Assembly (NCBI GenBank): GCA_958295985.1
Contig: OY282432.1
Span: 2,761,001-2,825,000 of the forward strand
Length of the DNA stretch: 64,000 bases
Source: an uncultured Candidatus Binatia bacterium
Lineage (GTDB): Bacteria; Desulfobacterota; Binatia; UBA9968; JAJDTQ01
Direction: 5' to 3'
A program made the position numbers and the translations under genes. Positions 33,817 to 43,176 of the stretch are shown piece by piece. The notes beneath the pieces were generated by a model. The model saw only the letters and a list, made by a program, of their open reading frames with translations. It was not told the origin of the DNA and searched no databases. Position 1 is the stretch's first letter, and every line of letters begins with the position of its first letter.

Positions 33817-34905
33817 ATGTCCGGCAACGGAACCAGCATGGTGGTGGACGCGGACGCTCACGTGGTGGAGACCGAGCACACGTGGGACTATCTGGATGCG
33901 TCGGAGAAGAAATATCGCCCCCGGCTCTTCGGCTCCCCCGAGGACTTGACCACCCAGTACTGGGTGCTGGACGGGAGGGTCCTGGGATTCCGTTTCCAGA
34001 GCCTGAGCGAGCAGCAGCTCGATGAAGTGTCGGCCAAGGCCGGCAGGCAGATGCAAACGCCCCAGGAGGCCCGCGAGCTGCGCGACGTGCAGTTGCGGGT
34101 CGATCACCTGGACGAGCTCGGCATCGACGTTCAGGTCATGTACAACACCATGTGGATCGAGCAAGTGACGGATCATGCCGATGCCGAGATCGCCCTGTGC
34201 GCGAGCTGGAACCGCTGGATGGCGGACGTGTGGAAACAGGGCGGCGGACGCCTCCGGTGGGTCTGCGTGGTGCCGGCCATGACCATGAACGAGGCCCTGG
34301 AGCAGATCCGCTTCGCCCGGGAGAACGGCGCGGTAGGTGTGTGCCTCCGTCCCTTCGAGGGTGACCGGCACCTGGTGGACCCGTACTTCTACCCGATCTT
34401 CGACGAGGCCCAGCGTCTCGACATGATGATGGGCATCCACATCGCCAACGGCAGTCCCCGGATGGCGACGCAGTTCCGGCCCCGCTACGACAGCGGCGGC
34501 GGACTGCCGGTGTTCCGCATCCCGACGGTCTCCACCTGCTTCACGCTGATGATGAGCGAAGTGCCCAAGGTGTTTCCGGACCTGCGCTGGGGCTTCATCG
34601 AGTCTTCCGCCCAGTGGGTTCCGTGGGTGGTGAACGAGACCATCCGGCGGTCGGGGACCGCGGAATACCCCGAGAACCCCATGAAGGCGTTCAAGATCTA
34701 CGTGTCGGCCCAGACCGACGACGACTTCCCCTACGTCCTCAAGTACGCCGGAGACGACAACATCGTCATCGGCACCGACTACGGCCACACGGATGCCTCC
34801 AGCGAGGTGGATGCGTTTACGATCTTCAACCGGAACGACGACATCACCGCCGAGCAGAAGCGGAAGATCCTGAGCGACAACGCCAGGGAACTTTACGGGT
34901 TGTAG
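33817..34905 (+). CDS. Amidohydrolase family protein (tandem copy 2)
   Basis: A protein of 362 residues, a tandem paralogue of the preceding gene with the same motif order (VDADAHVVET, GIHIANGS, GTDYGHTDASSE) and no insertions except one residue. AAAAGGAG precedes its ATG. Sequence differences are spread through the protein rather than clustered, so the duplication is not recent and the two may differ in substrate or form a hetero-oligomer. The end is convergent with the TctB gene 83 bases away. Confidence 0.87.
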   Translation: MSGNGTSMVVDADAHVVETEHTWDYLDASEKKYRPRLFGSPEDLTTQYWVLDGRVLGFRFQSLSEQQLDEVSAKAGRQMQTPQEARELRDVQLRVDHLDELGIDVQVMYNTMWIEQVTDHADAEIALCASWNRWMADVWKQGGGRLRWVCVVPAMTMNEALEQIRFARENGAVGVCLRPFEGDRHLVDPYFYPIFDEAQRLDMMMGIHIANGSPRMATQFRPRYDSGGGLPVFRIPTVSTCFTLMMSEVPKVFPDLRWGFIESSAQWVPWVVNETIRRSGTAEYPENPMKAFKIYVSAQTDDDFPYVLKYAGDDNIVIGTDYGHTDASSEVDAFTIFNRNDDITAEQKRKILSDNARELYGL

Positions 34906-34987
34906 GCCGGGTTGGCCGCAACCGTAAACCCCAGGCCTTCCTTCCCGCAAAACGGGTGGAGACCCCGGGAACGGCAGCGTTTATTCG

Positions 34988-35554
34988 TCAGCCCCTGAAC
35001 GGGCTCGTGACCTGGTAGCAGAAGCTGTTGAAGAGCGGGCCGGTGCTCATGCCGGTCCAGGTGAACAGCTTCCCCTCGGCAAAGAAGATGTGCATGCCGC
35101 AGTCGAACACCAGGACGACCCCGGCCAGGACGGCCGCGGTGATGCCCATGACCGTGAGCCACCTCTCGCCGGCGCTCTTGAGATAGAGCAGCGTCGCCAG
35201 CCCGATCCCGAACTGGAAGCCCACCAGCCAGATGGCCGCGGCGAAGCCGAGGATCCAGCAGATGATGCTGGCGGTGCGGCGCCGTTCCTCGGCCGGGTCC
35301 AGGGGCTCGGCCTCCCGCCCCGCCAGCGAGGGGTCGAGGAGCCCGGGCTCGTCCCCGTCGGCGGAGACGGCCTGCTCCGGCTGCCCCAGGAAATCCCGCA
35401 CAAGCTGGAGCGCCAGCAGCGCCGCGGTGGGCAGGCCGATGAGCCAGGCCATGAGGCTGGCCTGCAATTCCCAGCCATAGGCCTCCCACAGCGCCCACGC
35501 CATGACCAGGAACAACCCGCCGGTGAAGGCGATGGATAACCGTCGGGACCTCAT
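34988..35554 (-). CDS. tctB: Tripartite tricarboxylate transporter small permease (TctB)
   Basis: A protein of 188 residues with four hydrophobic segments (IAFTGGLFLVMAWALWEAYG, SLMAWLIGLPTAALLALQLV, IICWILGFAAAIWLVGFQFG and VMGITAAVLAGVVLVF). It is separated in the middle by an acidic cytoplasmic loop, the TctB layout. It assists the large TctA permease in solute symport driven by an ion gradient. ATG 35554 overlaps the TctA stop (ATGA). Confidence 0.85.
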   Translation of the reverse strand: MRSRRLSIAFTGGLFLVMAWALWEAYGWELQASLMAWLIGLPTAALLALQLVRDFLGQPEQAVSADGDEPGLLDPSLAGREAEPLDPAEERRRTASIICWILGFAAAIWLVGFQFGIGLATLLYLKSAGERWLTVMGITAAVLAGVVLVFDCGMHIFFAEGKLFTWTGMSTGPLFNSFCYQVTSPFRG

Positions 35555-37152
35555 GGCGCGGTCGCGCTTGTCCGCCGGCGCCGGCGGTCGCGGATCACCG
35601 GATAGGCGATGCTGACCAGGATGACGCCGAGGATGATCAGTACGCCCGGCCGCGCGAGGAAGCCGAAGTCGTAGCGCGAGTAGGTGATCCAAAGGTAGTT
35701 GTCGGCCAACCGGCCCAGCACCAGGCCCAGCAGGAGCGCCGGCCGGGACCAGTCGAAGACCACCATGAGCCAGCCCAGGGCGCCGAAGACCAGGGTGACG
35801 AGGATGTCGCCGAAGCTGTTGGTGTGGGTGTAGGAGCCGAGGTAGATGAACAGCAGCAGCGGCGGTATCAGCAGCGTGCCCTTGATGCGGGTGAGCCGCG
35901 CCAACTGGTTCAGGAAGAGGAAACAGACCGACACGGTGATGACGTTGGACACCACCAGCACCCACACCAGCGAGAAGGTGACGTCCAGGTCCCTGGTCAG
36001 CATGGAGGTGCCGGGACGGAGGCCCAGGATCAGGAACGCTCCCAGCAGGATGGCGGTGGTGACGTTGCCGGGGATGCCGAAGGCGATGGTGGGGATGAGC
36101 GCGCCGCCGAGGGTCGAGTTGTTGGCCGCGCCGGGGCCCACGACACCCTCGATGACGCCGGTCCCCACCTGGTCCTGCTTGCCCGAGGACTGCATCGCAT
36201 GGGCGTACGCCACCCACTGGGACACGGGTCCGCCCATGCCCGGGATGATGCCGATGTAGGTGCCCATGGCACTGCAGCGGGCCACCAGCCACCAGTGGCG
36301 AAGCGCATCCTTGACGCCCTGGAGCACGCCGCCGAGGCGCCCGACGTGGGCCTGGGCGATGCTGCCGCCCTTGGTGGCGAGATCGATGATCTCGGGGATG
36401 GCGAAGAGCCCCACCGTGGCCGGCACCAGTCCGATGCCGGCGCCGCCGGTCTCGCCGCCGCCCCAAAGATACATGGTGCCGAAGGTATAGCGTTCGGTGG
36501 CGGTCTGCATGTCCAGCCCCACCAGCGAGAAGATGAAGCCCAGGCCCCCGGCGGCCAGCCCCTTGATCACGCTGCCGCCGCTCAGCGCGCCCACGAAGGT
36601 GACCCCGGCCACCGTGAGCATGAAGAACTCCGGGGTGCCCAGGGCGAGCACCAGCGGCGTGACGATGGGGATGGCCGCGGCGATGGCGCCGGCGCCGATG
36701 AGCGCTCCCATGAGCGAGCTCATGAGCGAGGCGCCGAGAGCCCGTCCGGCCTCGCCCTTTTTGGCCATGGGGTGCCCTTCCACGATGGTGGAGGCGGTGG
36801 ACCCCTCGCCCGGGATGCCGAAGAGGATGGAGGTGATGTCGCCGGTGGTGGCGGTGACCGCCATCATGCCGAGCAGGAAGGAGAACGCCTCCACCGCGTC
36901 CATCTTGAGCTGGAACGCGAACCCGAGCATCAGGGCCATGGTGACCGGGCCCCCGAGACCCGGCAGCATGCCCACCGCGAACCCGATGACGTTGCCCAGC
37001 AGCAGGTAGCCGAAGGCGGGCCAGGAGAACACCCGGACCAGGCCCTCCAGGGAGGCGGCGCCGATCTTCCCGGCCATGCCCTGGACCAGGAAGATCCACG
37101 CCGCGAGGACTGCGAGCAGGGCGAGCCAGCCCAGGCTTCGTCTGAGGTTCAC
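35551..37152 (-). CDS. tctA: Tripartite tricarboxylate transporter large permease (TctA)
   Basis: A protein of 533 residues with about twelve membrane segments. VGMLPGLGGPVTMALMLGFA and TTGDITSILFGIPGEGSTAS are TctA signatures, and the second-half GIIPGMGGPVSQWVAYAHA repeats the same motif. It transports carboxylates delivered by the periplasmic TctC. The order on the minus strand is binding protein, TctA, TctB, with 48 bases between the first two and a 4-base overlap between the last two. Confidence 0.93.
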   Translation of the reverse strand: MNLRRSLGWLALLAVLAAWIFLVQGMAGKIGAASLEGLVRVFSWPAFGYLLLGNVIGFAVGMLPGLGGPVTMALMLGFAFQLKMDAVEAFSFLLGMMAVTATTGDITSILFGIPGEGSTASTIVEGHPMAKKGEAGRALGASLMSSLMGALIGAGAIAAAIPIVTPLVLALGTPEFFMLTVAGVTFVGALSGGSVIKGLAAGGLGFIFSLVGLDMQTATERYTFGTMYLWGGGETGGAGIGLVPATVGLFAIPEIIDLATKGGSIAQAHVGRLGGVLQGVKDALRHWWLVARCSAMGTYIGIIPGMGGPVSQWVAYAHAMQSSGKQDQVGTGVIEGVVGPGAANNSTLGGALIPTIAFGIPGNVTTAILLGAFLILGLRPGTSMLTRDLDVTFSLVWVLVVSNVITVSVCFLFLNQLARLTRIKGTLLIPPLLLFIYLGSYTHTNSFGDILVTLVFGALGWLMVVFDWSRPALLLGLVLGRLADNYLWITYSRYDFGFLARPGVLIILGVILVSIAYPVIRDRRRRRTSATAP

Positions 37153-37200
37153 GAGAAAGCTATACGGCTGCGGCGGCCCGGAGGCCGCGCGTCAAGCGCG

Positions 37201-38280
37201 TCAGGGCTTCTGCGCCATGGCCTTCAGGACCTCGATGGCCTCGGGGTCGCGCTTCTGGATCTCCACCACCTTGTCGATGATGGCCTGGGCCGCGGGCGCG
37301 TTCAGCGACACGAGCTGGAAGCCGATGGCCTTCTTGAAGTGGGCGACCATCTCGGGGTCCTTCAGGAACCGGTCGAAGCTCGCCGCCATGGTCGTGAAGA
37401 CCTCTTTCGGCACGCGCGCCGCATAGATCCAGCCGCGCCGGACTCCACCCAGGTAGGCGAGTAGCTCCATGGCCCGGTATTGGGGGTCCTTCCTGATGGA
37501 ATCCCCCTTGATTTCCTGGAGAACCTCGTAATAGGTGGGCAGATCGGGCAGTCGCGGGTCGCGGACGATCTTTCCGTCCTGGACGGTCCCCTCCTGGGCG
37601 ATGGGCACGACCACGCCTTCCTCCACCATCGGCAGCACCGCGGCGAAGTAGCCGCTCTGGCTGTCGTTGGTCATGTTCAGTTCGCCCCGGCGGATGGCCG
37701 CGCGCATGTCGCCGCTGCTGCCGTAGCCGGTGACCAGCTTGTGGTCCTTGCCCAGGATCTTCATCATGAGCCGTGGCAGCATGGAACGGGGGCTCTGGAT
37801 CGAGCTGGTGCCGAGGAAGATCTTCTGCTTGACGCCGGCCAGCTCGGTGCCCCTGGTGATGCCCATGTCCTTGCTGACGAAGGCGACGGTGGTCTCCCGC
37901 ACGCCGCCCAGCCACTGGAGCTTGCTCAGCTCGAACTTGACCTTGTCCGGCTTGAAGATGGTGTCCGTCACCGAGGTGGAGAACTGGCCGATGATGGTGC
38001 CGTCCGCGGGGGCGGAGTTGTAGACCCAGTTCTCGCCCACGATGCCGCCGCCGCCGGGCATGTTCTTGATGATGGTGGTGGGGTTGCCCGGGATCTGCTT
38101 CCCGATGAACGGAAGCATCTGGCGCGCCATGATGTCGGCGGCTCCGCCCACCGAGTAGGGGATCAGGATGGCTACGGTCTTGCCTTTGAAAGAGACCTCG
38201 GCGGCCCCTGGGGTCGAGGTCCCGAGGACAACGCACAGGGCGGTGATTACGGTTGCAAGGGTTGCGAAACGTCGGTTCAT
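37201..38280 (-). CDS. tctC: Tripartite tricarboxylate transporter binding protein (TctC/Bug)
   Basis: A protein of 359 residues with a signal peptide (MNRRFATLATVITALCVVLG, cleaved before or after the AAEVSF region). The mature opening FKGKTVAILIPYSVGGAADI and NPTTIIKNMPGGGG are Bug-family motifs that line the ligand pocket; ligands are usually di- or tricarboxylates or aromatic acids. It is the first gene of the TctCAB operon. It is divergent from the second UbiD gene, with 177 bases between starts, suggesting linked regulation and perhaps that the transported acid is the UbiD substrate. Confidence 0.92.
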   Translation of the reverse strand: MNRRFATLATVITALCVVLGTSTPGAAEVSFKGKTVAILIPYSVGGAADIMARQMLPFIGKQIPGNPTTIIKNMPGGGGIVGENWVYNSAPADGTIIGQFSTSVTDTIFKPDKVKFELSKLQWLGGVRETTVAFVSKDMGITRGTELAGVKQKIFLGTSSIQSPRSMLPRLMMKILGKDHKLVTGYGSSGDMRAAIRRGELNMTNDSQSGYFAAVLPMVEEGVVVPIAQEGTVQDGKIVRDPRLPDLPTYYEVLQEIKGDSIRKDPQYRAMELLAYLGGVRRGWIYAARVPKEVFTTMAASFDRFLKDPEMVAHFKKAIGFQLVSLNAPAAQAIIDKVVEIQKRDPEAIEVLKAMAQKP

Positions 38281-38457
38281 TGCGTGCTCCTTCCTGAGTT
38301 GGTCCAGTGCCCTTGTATTTCGGGTGGACGCCGCATGTCAACCACAAATGCCGGCTCGGGTGCCGATTTGACAACCTCCGGTGCTTCGGTTAAGAACCCC
38401 GAATCTCCAGAGAATCCGACACTGAGAATCCAACACTATTTGAGAAAGAGGTGACAC

Positions 38458-39903
38458 ATGCCCAAGAGCCTGGGATCGTTTCTGGAAGACTGCCGGCGAG
38501 AGATTCCCAATGAAGTGGTCCACGTGACCAAGCAGGTGGACCCGGCTCATTACGACGTGAGCGCGCTCATCAAGCACCTGGACGAGCTGAGGAAGTTCCC
38601 CATCCTGGTCTTCGACAACCCGTTGAACCTTCACGGACAGCCCTCCGACATCAAGCTGACCATGAACTGCGAGATCTCGCAGGGCAAGACCCAGGTGGCC
38701 CTGGGGCTGGACAGGAACACGAGCCGGGAGGCCATGACCGACGTCTGTCTGGAGCGTGAAGAGCATCGCATCGCCCCGGTGGTTGTCGAACGGGATCAGG
38801 CGCCGGTGATGCAGAACGTCCAGACCGGCAAGGACGTGGACATCTACCAGATTCCCATCATGCGGCATCACTACATGGACGGCGGCCCCTACATCGTCAT
38901 GTCCACCGTCACCAAGGAACGGACCTCCGGGATCTACAACTGCTCGTACCACCGGATGGAGGTCAAGTCGCCGCAGAGTACGGCGCTGTACGCCTCGCCG
39001 CGCCACCTGTGGAAGATCTTCCGGGACTACGAGGACAACAACATGGAGTGCCCCGTGGCCACCGTGCTGGGTCACCACCCGGCCTACCACATGGGGGCGT
39101 GCTACAGCGGCCCCTTCGAGACCAGCGAGTTCGAGATCATCGGCGGTTACATGCAGGAGCCCCTGCGGCTCACGCCGTCGTCCACGTGGGGCGACAATTT
39201 CCTCATTCCCGCGGACGCCGAGCTGGTCATCGAGGGCCTGCTGCAACCCAACAAGCGGGTGGTGGAAGGTCCCTTCGGCGAGGCTCCGGGCTACCTCGGG
39301 CCGCAGCGCTACACCACTTGCGTGGACTACAAGGTCACGGCCATGAACTGGCGCAAGGGCGCCATGTTCCAGTCCATCATCACCCCCGAGGGCGACAAGC
39401 CGTGGATGGACCTGCCGCGCGAGGGCGCCTATCTCAGGCGTTGCCGCGAAGCGGTGCCGGGCGTGACCGCGGTGTGCAAGATGGGCCGGCACGCCCACTA
39501 CAACGTCTTCATCGCCATGAAGAAGATGTCCGAAGGAGACCCCGGCCGGGCCGCGGCCGCGGCCCTGACCTTCGATCACACGAAGAACGTCTTCGTCTTC
39601 GACGACGACATCAACGTGTACAACCCGACGGATATCCTGTGGGGGCTGGCGACGCGCGTGCAGCCGCACCGCCAGGTGTCGATCCTGCAGCCGCTCTTTC
39701 GCGGCAACTTCCTCGATCCGTCGCTGGTGGACGAGATCAAGACCTCCGGCATGATCGTGGACGCCACGAAGCCGCTGGACCGTCCGTTCTCGCCGGTGTC
39801 GAAGGTGCCGGACGAAGCCATGGAACGGGTCAAGGTCGAGGATTTCATACCGGGAGAGATCCTCTCGCACATCCCCATAGACCGTACGACCTATTGGTCG
39901 TAG
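38458..39903 (+). CDS. UbiD-family decarboxylase (second of three)
   Basis: A protein of 481 residues. The UbiD hallmarks are SLGSFLEDC at the start, YNCSYHRM in the middle, and LVIEGLLQPNKRVVEGPFGE with the catalytic Glu residues, followed by PGYLGPQ. It requires prenylated FMN from UbiX, which is not seen nearby. It is divergent from the TctCAB operon and is followed by a 48-residue zinc ribbon gene 34 bases later. The context suggests decarboxylation of an imported carboxylate. GAAAGAGG provides the ribosome site. Confidence 0.9.
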   Translation: MPKSLGSFLEDCRREIPNEVVHVTKQVDPAHYDVSALIKHLDELRKFPILVFDNPLNLHGQPSDIKLTMNCEISQGKTQVALGLDRNTSREAMTDVCLEREEHRIAPVVVERDQAPVMQNVQTGKDVDIYQIPIMRHHYMDGGPYIVMSTVTKERTSGIYNCSYHRMEVKSPQSTALYASPRHLWKIFRDYEDNNMECPVATVLGHHPAYHMGACYSGPFETSEFEIIGGYMQEPLRLTPSSTWGDNFLIPADAELVIEGLLQPNKRVVEGPFGEAPGYLGPQRYTTCVDYKVTAMNWRKGAMFQSIITPEGDKPWMDLPREGAYLRRCREAVPGVTAVCKMGRHAHYNVFIAMKKMSEGDPGRAAAAALTFDHTKNVFVFDDDINVYNPTDILWGLATRVQPHRQVSILQPLFRGNFLDPSLVDEIKTSGMIVDATKPLDRPFSPVSKVPDEAMERVKVEDFIPGEILSHIPIDRTTYWS

Positions 39904-39937
39904 CATTCGTAGTCATTCGTAGCGAAAGGAAAGTTCC

Positions 39938-40084
39938 ATGGGTCAGGCTGTCGAAATAACTTGTCCGAAATGCAACGAGAAGTTCGTCGTGAACCCGCAC
40001 ATGCTGGGTTCCGGGATGGAGTTTCACTGTCCCTTCTGCGACGTGTATTTTCCCGAGGAAGAAAGCCCGAACATCTGGAAATAG
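39938..40084 (+). CDS. Small zinc-ribbon protein downstream of UbiD
   Basis: A 48-residue protein starting at ATG 39938 with AAAGGAAA upstream. Cys 9 and 12 (ITCPKCNEKF) and Cys 31 and 34 (FHCPFCDVYF) form a CxxC...CxxC zinc ribbon. The rest is an acidic tail. The position right after a UbiD gene recalls the small extra subunits of some multi-subunit UbiD-type decarboxylases, but similarity to those is not established. Its TAG stop is in the same frame as the NadD-like gene that follows at once. Confidence 0.75.
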   Translation: MGQAVEITCPKCNEKFVVNPHMLGSGMEFHCPFCDVYFPEEESPNIWK

Positions 40085-40186
40085 GAGAGCCTGTCGCAAC
40101 AGGACTTTTTCGATCTCGCGCGCCTCTTCCGTTTCCGGGAGGCGCTGGCAGACGTTGAGGCCGCGGATGCGCCCGAGGCCGTTCTG

Positions 40187-41038
40187 GTGGGCGGACCGGA
40201 GCGCGTCCGCGGCCGCGTCGGCATACTGCCGGGCTCCTTCAATCCGCCCACCATCGCTCACCTGGAGTTGGCCCGGGCGGCCCGGCGCCGGTTCGACCTG
40301 GACCACGTCGTATTCTCACTCAGCAGCGCCATCGTCGACAAGGAGCGCCTGGAAGGCCTGTGCCGCGAGGATCGGTTGCTCTTGATGCGGCTGCTCGCGC
40401 GGGATCACCCCTGGATCGCGGTGGCGGTGGTCAACCGCGGCCTCTACTCCGAGCAGGCGCCGGCGTTCCGCGCGGTTTTCGGCCACGCCGCAGGTCTCTG
40501 GTTCATCGTGGGCATGGACAAGGTGCTCCAGATCTTCGATCCGAAGTACTACGATGACCGCGACCGCGCCCTGGACGCGCTGTTCGCCCACGTGCGGCTC
40601 ATCGCCGCCAATCGGGAGGGTTGGGGCGGTGAGGATCTGCGGGCGCTCCTGGAACGGCCCGAGAATCTTCCCTACCGGGACCGGGTCGAACCGCTGGCGT
40701 TACCCATCCACCTCAAGGACCAGTCCTCCAGCGCGGTGCGGCGCGGCGTCGCGGGCGCATGGCCCTGGGAGGATGCGCTTCCTCGGGTGGCGCGGGAGTT
40801 CATCGCCGCCACCGGCGCGTTCCGGGACCGGTACGACCTGCGGGTCGCGGCCATCGACGCGCTCTATCCCGTACGGCAATGGGCGGAAGCGGAGGTGCCG
40901 CTGGAGCCTCTCCTGGCCCGGGCCGCGGAGCCGGGCGAGGCCGGGGAGACGGTGCGTGGTCTGCTGCGCGGCCGGACGCCGCTGGAGCCCCTCATGGGCC
41001 GGCTTCGGAGTCTCGGCCTGACGCGCTCCCGCGGCTGA
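40187..41038 (+). CDS. Nicotinate-nucleotide adenylyltransferase-like (NadD-like) protein
   Basis: A protein of at least 283 residues. GILPGSFNPPTIAHLELA is the nucleotidyltransferase (T/H)xxH motif and DQSSSAVRRG is the second ATP motif near residue 190. NadD itself adenylates nicotinate mononucleotide; this one is longer, with a C-terminal extension of about 80 residues, so the substrate may differ. GTG 40187 is the first usual start codon. The 34 codons upstream (SQQDFFDLARLFRFREALAD) also look coding and are open up to the zinc ribbon's TAG, so a CTG start at 40091, preceded by AGGAG, is possible. Confidence 0.75.
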   Translation: MGGPERVRGRVGILPGSFNPPTIAHLELARAARRRFDLDHVVFSLSSAIVDKERLEGLCREDRLLLMRLLARDHPWIAVAVVNRGLYSEQAPAFRAVFGHAAGLWFIVGMDKVLQIFDPKYYDDRDRALDALFAHVRLIAANREGWGGEDLRALLERPENLPYRDRVEPLALPIHLKDQSSSAVRRGVAGAWPWEDALPRVAREFIAATGAFRDRYDLRVAAIDALYPVRQWAEAEVPLEPLLARAAEPGEAGETVRGLLRGRTPLEPLMGRLRSLGLTRSRG

Positions 41039-41062
41039 GCCGCGCGGACCGGCGGCCGTGCC

Positions 41063-42133
41063 TCACCACGCCAGTTCGCCGCCGTGGCCCGCGGCGATAT
41101 GTCCGAGCCGGTAACGCGGTCCGTCGGCCGTATATCCGTGGCGCACCGGGTCCTCGGCCAGCAGCATGGGGGTATCGAGGTCGATCCACTGGAAGGCGCC
41201 GGCGCCCGCGGCCAGATGCGCGCTGAACCCCATGGCCAGGCGCGTCTCCACCATGCCGCCGATCATGAGCCCCAACCGGGAGGCGCGGGCGACGGCGATG
41301 ATCTCCAGGGCCTCCGCCACGCCGCACTTGGCCAGCTTGATGTTGATCACGTGGGCGAGACGGTCGCGGGCAATGCGCGCGGCGTCCTCGGAGGAGCGGC
41401 AGGATTCGTCCGCGGCCACGGCAACGCCGGCTTCCCTTGTCAGCCTGGCCTGTCCGTCCCAGTCGTCCCGCGGGACCGGCTGCTCCAGCAGGGCCGGCTC
41501 GAGCCCCCGGCGGCGAAGGGTGCGCAGCACCGCCAGTGTCTGCGCCACGTCGTAGCCTTCGTTGGCGTCGAGGATGAGACGGCAGTCCGGGTGGCCGAGC
41601 CGGATGGCGCCGACCCGCGCCACGTCGCCGTCCACGTCGGCGCCGACCTTGGTCTTCAGGGTCGTGAAGCCGAGGGTCCGGTACTCCGAGGCAAGCCTGC
41701 CGGCCTCTTCCGGCTCGCATATGGGTATCGTGATGTCGGTCTCCACCCGGTCCGAAGCGCCGCCGAAGAATTTGAAGAGGGGAACGCCCCAGCTCCGCGC
41801 CAGGGCATCGAAAAGGGCCATCTCGAGGCCCGCCCGCACCGTCGGTGTTCCCGGCAGGGCGCGGGCGAGGTCCTCTATCAGCGGACGCCACCGCAGCGCG
41901 TCCCGGCCGGTCCATTGCCGCGCCGCCTGCCGCGCGGCCTGCAGCGCCGATGTCTGGTCTTCGGGAGTGACCGTGGGCAGGATCGGGATCTCGCCCCAGC
42001 CGCTGACGCCCTGGGCGAGGTCGAGCCGCACGGCGACGTTGCGCACCGTGTCCAGCCGCGCTCCGGCGATGGAGAAAGGAGCCTTGAGGGACGCGTTCAG
42101 GACGCGCGCTTCGATGCGGGTGATCTCCGACAA
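41063..42133 (-). CDS. Enolase-superfamily dipeptide epimerase-like protein
   Basis: A protein of 356 residues in the mandelate racemase/muconate lactonizing enzyme group. TLKTKVG holds the catalytic Lys pair, ILDANEGY, LLEQPV and VAADES supply the Mg ligands, and INIKLAKCGV the second Lys. The C-terminal WIDLDTPMLL is the signature of L-Ala-D/L-Glu epimerases, which recycle cell-wall peptides. The exact dipeptide is unknown. It is convergent with the NadD-like gene and divergent from the dienelactone hydrolase gene 190 bases away. Confidence 0.87.
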   Translation of the reverse strand: MSEITRIEARVLNASLKAPFSIAGARLDTVRNVAVRLDLAQGVSGWGEIPILPTVTPEDQTSALQAARQAARQWTGRDALRWRPLIEDLARALPGTPTVRAGLEMALFDALARSWGVPLFKFFGGASDRVETDITIPICEPEEAGRLASEYRTLGFTTLKTKVGADVDGDVARVGAIRLGHPDCRLILDANEGYDVAQTLAVLRTLRRRGLEPALLEQPVPRDDWDGQARLTREAGVAVAADESCRSSEDAARIARDRLAHVINIKLAKCGVAEALEIIAVARASRLGLMIGGMVETRLAMGFSAHLAAGAGAFQWIDLDTPMLLAEDPVRHGYTADGPRYRLGHIAAGHGGELAW

Positions 42134-42323
42134 GGTTGGCTTCCGGGAAGGTGACGGCGACGAATGCCCGGAATCTAGCGCAAATACATGGAATAGACCA
42201 GGGATGGAATGGACCGGGGCGGGAAGAGCCGTCGTCGCTTCATTCGGTTCGATCTGTTACGTTTCAGGATAGGGTATTTTCGGGCGCGGGCGCATCCTGA
42301 AGGTCCATGAAGGAGGGTCGGAC

Positions 42324-43121
42324 ATGATTGCAGAGGTCGAGTTCGCTCCGGGCAAGAAGGGCTATCTGGCAAGAGCGGCGGCGAGCGGCCGGTCGCCGGC
42401 GGTGGTTCAGCTCCACGAGCGCTACGGCGTCGTGCAGCATACGACGGACATTGCCGAACGCCTGGCCGAGAACGGATACACGGCCCTGGCGCCGGATATG
42501 TTTTCCCGGTTCACCGGCGATCGGGAAGCCCTGGCCCTTGGAGACGTGGGCGTCGGCATCCGGGACGACGAGGCGCTGGTGGACCTGGATGAATGCCTGA
42601 GTTACCTCCGGGGGCTGGACTACGTGGACGGCGACCGCATTGCGGTCATGGGCGTATGCCAGACGGGACGGCAACCGCTGCTCGCCGCGGCCCACCGCGA
42701 CGATCTCCGGTGCGCGGTGGTGTTCTACGGCGGGATCTACCAGCGGGACTGGCAGCCCGACGATGAACGCCCGACACCGGTGGGCGAGTTCATCGAGCGT
42801 TTGTCCTGCCCGGTGCTGGGGGTCTTCGGCGACAGCGACCATATCATCTCGGTGGACGACGTGCTGCGTTTCCGGCGCGCCCTCGAGGATTCCTGGAAGA
42901 GCTACTCCATCCGCATCTTTCGGAACGCCCCCCATGGCTGGCTCAACGACACCATGCCCGGGCGCTACCGGCCCGAAGCGGCCGAAGCGGCGTGGGCGCT
43001 GTTGTTCCGGTTCCTCGAGGAGCATCTCGGCGGGGACGGTAACGGGTCCCGGGTGGCGTGGGAGTTCGAGGGCGACATCCCGACCGGCTACGACTTCTCG
43101 AAGACCGTGCGGCTCGCCTGA
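42324..43121 (+). CDS. Dienelactone hydrolase family protein
   Basis: A protein of 265 residues. The catalytic Cys lies in MGVCQTG (Cys 112), the activating Glu in HERYG (Glu 32), the Asp in GDSDHI and the His in APHGWLND, matching the Cys-Asp-His triad of dienelactone hydrolases. They open lactones in the modified ortho-cleavage of aromatic compounds, though many act on other esters. The start is preceded by AGGAGGG. No other pathway gene of chlorocatechol breakdown is adjacent. Confidence 0.87.
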   Translation: MIAEVEFAPGKKGYLARAAASGRSPAVVQLHERYGVVQHTTDIAERLAENGYTALAPDMFSRFTGDREALALGDVGVGIRDDEALVDLDECLSYLRGLDYVDGDRIAVMGVCQTGRQPLLAAAHRDDLRCAVVFYGGIYQRDWQPDDERPTPVGEFIERLSCPVLGVFGDSDHIISVDDVLRFRRALEDSWKSYSIRIFRNAPHGWLNDTMPGRYRPEAAEAAWALLFRFLEEHLGGDGNGSRVAWEFEGDIPTGYDFSKTVRLA

Positions 43122-43176
43122 GCGCCATGTTTGGATTCCCGCGGATTATTGCGTAAGTTGGGCGGGTCGGGGTGTC

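Noticed and set aside
32686..34950. A 754-codon open frame on the minus strand across both amidohydrolase genes
   Set aside because: It is an antisense shadow of two clear genes in GC-rich DNA; its translation is low-complexity and lacks any family motif.
40082..40084. TAG read as pyrrolysine or by readthrough, joining the zinc ribbon to the NadD-like protein
   Set aside because: No pyl genes are seen, the zinc ribbon is complete before TAG, and an AGGAG next to a CTG offers a simpler explanation.
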